Source: Druceiella hillmani
Lineage: Eukaryota; Arthropoda; Insecta; Lepidoptera; Hepialidae
Direction of reading: 5' to 3'
DNA: 64,000 nt
NCBI GenBank assembly: GCA_039881145.1
Contig: JAYKKI010000127.1
Location: forward strand, 3,723,501-3,787,500
Shown: positions 57,505-64,000 of the stretch, one piece after another
Position numbering within the stretch: the first letter of the stretch is position 1
Layout: the number at the start of each line of letters is the position of its first letter
Program-made: the position numbers and the translations under genes
The notes under the pieces: model-generated
The model's database searches: none
What the model saw: only the letters and a program-made list of their open reading frames with translations
Told to the model about the DNA's origin: nothing

Positions 57505-58430
57505 TACTGTATTTTAAATCGATTACTTTTCCTCTATTTCTATGGACATAAATAACATTTCCAACTAATAAGAACATAAGGATGACTGATATTCCAGACA
57601 ATATCAATGAAGAGATTCAATAAAATTGTAAGGAATGTTAACATTGGCCTCCCTAAATATAAATAACACACTTTAATGTATTAATTTATCATCACTTATT
57701 TATAGAATACCTGAAAATAAACAATAATAAATTAATTCTTAAAATTACATTTCCACCAACCATAATGACGCAATGGCGAATATTAAAATTAAACTCCATC
57801 CTCGTTTTATTAATTCTCGGCAAAATTGTAATGTTTTTGCATGTTTCGTTCTCCTTTAAAATTAGTTAAGTAATTATTCAATGGCTCGAAGATATCGCAA
57901 ATAATTTTTTAATGGAATAAATGTCTTCTTTTTATTTTTTGGGCCTTCGCGTCATCCATTAATACACGTATAAAATATATTTAAATTTATTTAAAATTAC
58001 GTGCCAATCATACCAGAATATTACAAAATGATATAAAAAATATTTTAATTAAACTTTTTACATAAATTATATATATGACCAAATATAAATGTCATTATTT
58101 ATAAAAGAAAATTAAATGAATGGTAAAATTTATTTATTCTTTTCTATTTCTTTATTAATCTCACCCGAGGTACTGCCTTTTGATATCTAAACCATCTGAT
58201 TGATAAAGCTAAAATTTGGCATAATTCTAGAATCTTATAATCCAAAATAATTGTAGAAAAGAAATTATTATGTTTCGTTGTTAAATATTTTTGAAGGGAT
58301 GGTGGACGTGGTTGAGTAGACAAAACAAAAATATTTTTAATTCTAGCATGCAGGATGTGAACTCTACCCATATGTGGATAAGGAAAATCAAAAATTAACT
58401 TTTAACGAGATTTTAAATAACAGAATTGTC
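57505..58430. other. Non-coding, AT-rich
   Basis: No gene or repeat supported. Confidence 0.45.
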
Positions 58431-58464
58431 GGGGGATGAAATGGTGACCACCATTTCATCCCCC
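58431..58464. repeat. Perfect 16-bp palindromic hairpin
   Basis: GGGGGATGAAATGGTG (58431-58446) and CACCATTTCATCCCCC (58449-58464) are exact reverse complements around AC. The GGGGGATGAAATG wording is familiar from lepidopteran repeats, so this may be two element ends joined head-to-head. Confidence 0.9.
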
Positions 58465-59012
58465 CATATTTTTTTCCGAAAAATCGCAAAAAAATATTTA
58501 AAGTGTATAAAAAGGTCAACATATAAAAAAAATTCAGATAAGCTTTTAAAATCCACCTATATTTGTTAAGTACAATTTAATTATTTAAATTATCATTAAA
58601 GTGCAATGAAAGATGAAAAAAATATTGATGTGATTCCTCATAATAAAATACATAAAAAATGTTTTTTTCAAATTTTTGAATAATTTATCTACTATCCACA
58701 CTCGAAAACATCCAAATAGACATAAAGATAACGATAAATATAAAGATTCGTTTGATGAAGTCTGTCTATTCTTTCCAATGTGATTTAGCCTTTCCAATTT
58801 CTCTTTTTCGAAAAAAAACCTGATCCCTAAGCTTGCAAGTCTGCCCGAAGTTCTAAATTGTTCGTAGAAATGCAGTAACAGGCAGTTTTCAGAAGACTGA
58901 AAATACATAATTGTACAACCACTATAGAATACTCGTCTTCCGAAGTTCGACTTACATTTCACCGATTTATTCATCTGTAAACAACTAAACTTGACCTGAA
59001 ATTTCATATCTT

Positions 59013-59059
<47 letters not shown>

Positions 59060-59064
59060 ATAAG

Positions 59065-59101
<37 letters not shown>
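59013..59101. repeat. (AT)n microsatellite with TATG and AAGAA interruptions
   Basis: Two TA runs separated by GTATATGTATATAAGAAA. The 72-codon minus frame over it is not a gene. Confidence 0.95.
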
Positions 59102-59102
<1 letters not shown>

Positions 59103-59432
59103 CTTCTGTCCGTATGTATATAACTGAACTCTTCCTAAACAGCTGGACAAATTTTTATGAAATTTTGTGTGTGTGATTAAACTTATTTCTTTTTTACATA
59201 ATATTAATTTTTTGTTCGACATGAATGTTCGATTTTAAAGTTTATTATACATAATATATTATAAATTCTTTCTTCACTGTGTGAATAAGTTTGACATTTT
59301 CACTATTCGATTTTCTTCGCAGCTTCCATTGGTTAGATGAGAAATTAAAGTGGCAGAGATTTCTTCGGGAAAAATAAATTTAAAAAAAAATTAAATTAAC
59401 AAACATTGTGCGTTGTGCTCCGACGCGCCACG

Positions 59433-59984
59433 GGAGTTTACTCCTTAATGACGATTAAGGAGTAAACTCCTGTCTTGGAATGTATAAAATAGGTAATATT
59501 GTATATAAATATCAATATCATCTATCAATGTATCTCTTACCGTGAAGGTAACGTTCACAAGAAACCTATCCGCTCGACTGACTTCTCGTTGACATACGTA
59601 GCAAAACTGTTCCCAATGATTTTTTTAACGGGATAAAAAACCTATGTCCAATCTGAAGGTCTTTTATAAATATTGGTGAAAAAACTTTTGAAATTCGACA
59701 TGTGAATTTCGGAGATTACCTCCTTCATTCAAACTAACAAAATTTATCTTTTTTTAAATATATGAATTTTTTTAACGGGATAATATATAACTTATGTCCA
59801 TCCTAAAGGTTCTTTCTAAGCATCGGTGAAAGAATTTTTGAAATCGAATGAGTAAGTTCGAAAATTACCACCTACATCCAAACTTACAAACTGTTGTTTA
59901 ACGCTCTGAACTTCTGTTTTTACTCCTCATAAAACTACATACAGGGCGCTATATATGAAACTCGATTCTTAAGGAGTAAACTCC
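59433..59984. mobile_element. MITE-like element with GGAGTTTACTCCTTAA termini
   Basis: The left terminus is a perfect hairpin (arms 59433-59449 and 59454-59470, loop GACG). The same TTAAGGAGTAAACTCC occurs again at 59969-59984, giving terminal inverted repeats 552 bp apart. The interior carries a 147-bp tandem duplication with ACGGGATAA..CCTATGTCC wording common in lepidopteran repeats. No open reading frame. Target-site duplication not evident. Confidence 0.5.
59618..59905. repeat. 147-bp tandem duplication inside the MITE-like element
   Basis: TTTAACGGGATAA begins at 59624 and 59771. (C/T)TTATGTCCA/CCTATGTCCA, AAGGT.TTT, GGTGAAA.AA.TTTTGAAAT and ATTACC(T/A)CCT follow in both units. Confidence 0.75.
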
Positions 59985-60367
59985 AAAAATCATAGACATA
60001 GCATTTTCAGGAATTTATAGAATAAGAAAATGTAAATTTACTATTCAAGACATTTTTGCACAATTGTGAAATGGAACAATCATGGAACACCATTGGAACA
60101 AATGCGAATTGCGGCTACGATAGTTAAAGACGGACTCGAGGAAATATAGATCGACTTATATTTTCGCATAAAAATTATTGTAAAAGAACTCTCTAAAAAA
60201 TTGGTAAAAGAACTTTCTAAAATATCACCTGTAAATTCAATTTTTGACAATAAAAGAAGCTCAAATAAATTTGACGGTAATAGCGTTTGCAGCGGTTCGC
60301 GGTGTCGTATTTGTATTTATGCTATCCTCTAGTGACATTTATTGTTATTTTAAAGAATGGTTTTTAG

Positions 60368-61685
60368 CTTTTCGTACCTTCAAAGGAAAAACGTAACCCT
60401 CGTAAAATCACATCAGTCCGACCATCACAGTTGTTTCTTTTTCAAAAACTCCTTGACGTGGAAACTTGGAGGTGAAAATTGGAATAAATACTAATAAGTG
60501 AGTTAATATGTAACTCACTTATCTCAGTAATTAAAACTGGAAAATATTTAGTTGAAAATTTGAGGTGGCAAATTAAGTTGTTGAAAATTGTTTTGTTCTA
60601 TGTTTCATATAGAGTGACGAATTATTATTTGAGACAATCTCAAAAATTTCATTATTTTCAGTATCATATCTTCAGAGATATACAGAAAAATACGCAAAAA
60701 ATATATCCCCTACTATTTTCTAAGAACCTTTTCTAAGAACCTCTTCAAGAATTTTTTCAAAATAACATCCTAAAATTATAAAAAATAGGGTTTTTAGACA
60801 TCCAAGAAAAGGTTGCAAGAAAACTATAGTGATGATTCTAAATATCTTAATTTTTGAAATATGCGCCATGTTTTTAAGTCTATGAAAAACACAGTAGGTC
60901 GATAATACGTTTTGTGCTTCTTTTTTTGAAGTATTCTCATATGAAGGGTAATAAGGGTCCTATTTTTTTTACATTCCCTGTGGGATATTATTTGAAAAGA
61001 TGTTCTGTAAGGATTCCTTAAACTTTTTTTGATATTCTTGTATTACACACTTAAAATTATATTTCAAAAAACATGAAAATGTAACATTTCTCCGTTATTT
61101 CCAAAATTACTTAGCCAAAAGTTCTGAAAATATCAGGGTTAGTAAAATCTGACTAGAAGATTACAGGAAAACTATAACTATTATCCTATATTGAATATAT
61201 TTGGCGTTAATTTTGTAGAAATTCATTATTCAGAATTAAATGAAACTACGCGATGCAGTATTATTTCTACTTTCTTTAAGTTCTTTACCACGACCTAGGT
61301 TTCGTTGTATTACAACATCAACATATTAGCAAAGATTTTTGCTTTTCTTTGCTTCAAAAAATCTGCTAATAGCCCACCTGAATATGTTGTAATACAATGA
61401 AACCTAGGTCGTGGTAAAGAATTTAAAGAAAATATAAATGATACTACATCACGTAACTCCATTTAATTGTTGTGTTATCTTAAAAATTATAATTTCCAAC
61501 ATCCTATACATTATAATTTTACACCTGTAACAATTATAATAGGTAATATTTTTAAGTTGTAAAAAATTAATTTTGGCGAATAGTTTAATAGAAATACTAT
61601 ACTACTTGAATGTTTATGAGTATTTGAAAGCTTACAGAATCCTCGTAGAGCGAGTTCTACTCTTGCTTGACATGTTTTTTATTTG
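60368..61685 (+). mobile_element. Lepidopteran dispersed repeat split by fold-back copy E
   Basis: The 5' part (60368-60480) reads CTTTTCGTACCTTCAAAGGA, AAAACGTAACCCTCGTAAAA and TTGACGTGGAAACTTGGAG. The 3' part (61550-61685) reads GGCGAATAGTTTAATAGAAA then CAGAATCCTCGTAGAGCGAG and TTCTACTCTTGCTTGACATG. Both match the copy at 34283-34960. The hammerhead-like element E (61187-61470) lies between them, so it inserted later. A 12-bp hairpin (60494-60522) is internal. Confidence 0.5.
61187..61470. mobile_element. Hammerhead-like fold-back element, copy E (reversed, nested)
   Basis: The long tail is on the left here (GAATATATTTGGCGTTAATT, the reverse complement of the right tail of copies A and B) and the short end on the right (CATTTAATTG), so the element sits in the opposite orientation to copy D. 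The left core has lost its CTGAAGA box in a small deletion. The right core (61374-61414) reads CTGAATA, losing invariant G8. Neither core should be active. Confidence 0.8.
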
Positions 61686-61689
61686 AATA

Positions 61690-63163
61690 ACGACCTAATT
61701 ATTACACTACAAATTTCAAACTTTGATTTACCTAGATAATTACCCAAAAAATATTTCTATCGCAATAAACTAGATAAATCGTCCAAAAGAAACGCTTCCT
61801 ATAAATATACCGTCAGGCAAAGCGAATACTACACAACATTTGTTCATATTATCTCTACTTACGGACATCTCACCGATATACACCAGTTTTAATAAAATTA
61901 TATATTCAATATTTGTCAAAAAAACACTGGGGAAACCTGTAGTGTCCTTCGCTAAGGTTACACTATCCCTCACGAGGGCAAATCTCACATCCGCTCTTCC
62001 ACTTTGAATGGGACGTGATATTTGACGATCAAAATATTTGACACTTTAAAAATTATTCAAAATACGCTCGTAAATATTAATTAATGAAAGTGACACAGCA
62101 AAAAGGTAGGCAGCGCTATATCGGTTCAGAGACAAAACAAATCATGCCGTAAGTTCTCTTGAATCCGCATCTGAACTAGCTTCCATTAATCTCTTCTATC
62201 CCTTTGTAACCCCTACTTCCGCATTAGGAAGATAACCCGACTGATTATACACGTGTGCTAAAAATAAGTCGCCTACCAGCTGCTGGCACATCGAAATGAT
62301 ATTATGATTTATCATTTTCTCGTTCATTGTATTGCATTTACTCATAAGTAGTTTGGGTTCAATGTCATATCGATAAAGTTTGTAAGAGATACGTAAAACC
62401 GGCTTATAAATAAACGCTAATAACTTTCGGCTCACACTCAACAATTTTTAACATATTTCTTCAATTTCTTCCAAGTTTTAAGAAACACTGTCAATTTCAA
62501 TTATTAATTTGGAAAAGTCATTAAAATTTTTATTATTGTAAATTTTCATATTTATTTTTGCCAATACTTTCCAAAATTGGGAGACAGGAACCACATATTC
62601 CAAATTCCACCTGGCGATATTTCGATTAAAATTATCATGTAATATTTACCGTTTTCTAAATTAATTTTTTATTTTCTTTATTGCAACTACTGCGTGAAAA
62701 TTATGTGGATGTAAATTGGATGAAAAAAATTTAAGAAATGAAGATGAAATTTCACTTTTTGATTTGTATGAGCCATAGATTATTTATCACGTCTTACTTA
62801 GAAAAACAGGTAGGTAAATAAAAAAAATGCAAAAGAATCGAGGGAACATTTCAATTTGAATATACGTGTATGAAAATTCAGTCTAATTATTCACAATATG
62901 CGATCTAGAACTATAATTAGTGATAAACTATCTTAAAGCAAGCAAGTCGCGATCTATCTAAATAGTTTCTTGATCCTTTATATACTCTTATGGATATACG
63001 ATGTGACGAAGATACCGTTCATATCCTGAATGAATATTTACTTGTCCAAATTCTAAACTATTTATTAAATGATCTACGACACTATTTAGAAATAAAAGAA
63101 ATATTTAAAACTGATGCTATTAAAAACTGCGAAAGAAAATAATTTCACTTAATTTTCATTCAC
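61690..63163. other. Non-coding, AT-rich
   Basis: No gene supported. 62150-62350 is mildly GC-richer and the 82-codon minus frame at 62196-62444 crosses it, without recognisable motifs. Confidence 0.4.
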
Positions 63164-63275
63164 AACTAAATAAAACTACGTGTGTAGTAATATATATACT
63201 TTATATAATTTCTTAACGACAACCTAGGTTTCGTTGTATGACAACATCTTCAGGTGAGCAATTTAAAAAGATTCT
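63164..63275 (-). mobile_element. Hammerhead-like fold-back element, copy F (left arm only)
   Basis: AACTAAATAAAACTACGTG leads into a minus-strand core (63217-63257): CTGAAGA, stem II GTTGTCATACAAC, GAAA, CCTAGG, then TT instead of TC, with a broken stem I (TCAC versus GTCG). The right arm is absent. It is the most diverged copy and probably inactive. Confidence 0.7.
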
Positions 63276-64000
63276 TCTCAATGTCTATCTCAAAAACTAC
63301 AAGACCTACAATAGTTACTACAGATTTTCTATAATATCCTTGTCAAGTTCTAGTAACCCTGTTTTTCGATAATTTTTTATTCATTACTTCCGAAAATGAA
63401 GAATGGCGCTTTTGCATATTTTCTGAGAGTATCAACTCAACAGTTTGAAAAAAATTGAGTTCCTCGTAACTAAACCTTTTAAAAGATATCAAATACTTAA
63501 TTTTCTCCCTATAAACTTACCGTGTAAATATTTTAAAGTACTACAAAACATACAGGTTAACATGTTATGTTAAATTTCGAGTTTCTACTTTAAGCGGTTT
63601 CTGATAAAATTGGCTGTGACCAACGAACAGACATACACCATATTGTCCTTATATGGATTCCGTCTTTCCTCTTTAGTTAAGGAACTTTAAGCTCATTCAT
63701 ATTATATTGAAATGTCCAAGCAGCACACTGGTCTTAACCAAAGATTTTACTCAAATTATCTCAAAATTATTAATACATAAAAATAAGTAACATGCACTGT
63801 ACTGTAATTGAGAGAATAGTGAATATTGAAACAAGCCAGACTTACTTTCTAGACAACCTGCTGGACACCGGCGTCGTCAGTGACGGCAAGCAAAAAGGTA
63901 AACTCTAGTCGCTGCTCGCCTTTTTCGCTACCGATAAGTTTAACTTTTGCTTACGACCTCATTTCTCAGCATAGAAGTTTCACCTTGAGAAAACTTGAGA
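63276..64000. other. Non-coding; GC-richer patch near the end
   Basis: No gene is supported up to the window edge. 63855-63930 (CTGGACACCGGCGTCGTCAG) is GC-richer and might continue into a feature beyond the edge. Confidence 0.35.

Noticed and set aside
58585..59007. 140-codon minus-strand open frame, the longest ATG frame outside repeats
   Set aside because: Phe/Leu/Lys-rich with no domain or family motif, no splice context, and base use like the AT-rich background; length is reachable by chance in 64 kb.

Overview
The window reads as nuclear DNA of an insect, most likely a moth or butterfly. It is strongly AT-rich, has almost no long open frames, and is full of (AT)n microsatellites and decayed retroelements. 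The lepidopteran call rests on about ten pieces of a dispersed repeat with GGTTCCGTA / CGGAACC-type 5' ends followed by GTCTGTC runs, and 3' ends reading GGAACCC..CGAGTCCGACTCGCACTT, which I know from lepidopteran genomes; no database was searched. No complete protein-coding gene can be supported. Most open frames are chance frames or lie in repeats. The window is best read as intergenic or long-intron sequence. Layout: 1-13 kb is AT-rich sequence with repeat fragments and several tandem repeats. 13.2-17.4 kb is a mobile-element cluster: two copies of a TIR element, a large inverted repeat whose arms meet at an (AT)n core, a reverse-transcriptase fragment with a YVDD box, and an R1-like retrotransposon C-terminus bracketed by 161-163 bp direct repeats. 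18.74-18.96 kb is a GC-rich island with an arthropod initiator and a correctly spaced DPE-like motif, the best candidate transcription start. 28.3-29.1 kb (minus) is a broken copy of a multi-copy hypothetical gene. 37.70-37.78 kb is a candidate small coding exon. 40.9-46.1 kb holds several retroelement fragments and a putative LTR with heat-shock-like elements, TATAAATA and an initiator on the minus strand. GC-rich blocks at 30.8, 41.7, 52.0 and 54.3 kb are candidate cis-regulatory sequence. The most interesting system is a small fold-back element family with six copies (23.4, 27.2, 39.0, 47.9, 61.2 and 63.2 kb). Its arms carry a hammerhead-ribozyme-like core (CTGAAGA, a GTTGT/ACAAC stem, GAAA, a minimal CC/GG stem, TC, closed by CCAC/GTGG), often as an inverted pair. 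Two copies are flanked by 11 and 13 bp target-site duplications. This looks like a non-autonomous relative of Penelope-like elements or retrozymes, but with head-to-head rather than tandem ribozymes. Catalysis is unproven, and one extra base separates the core from stem II.
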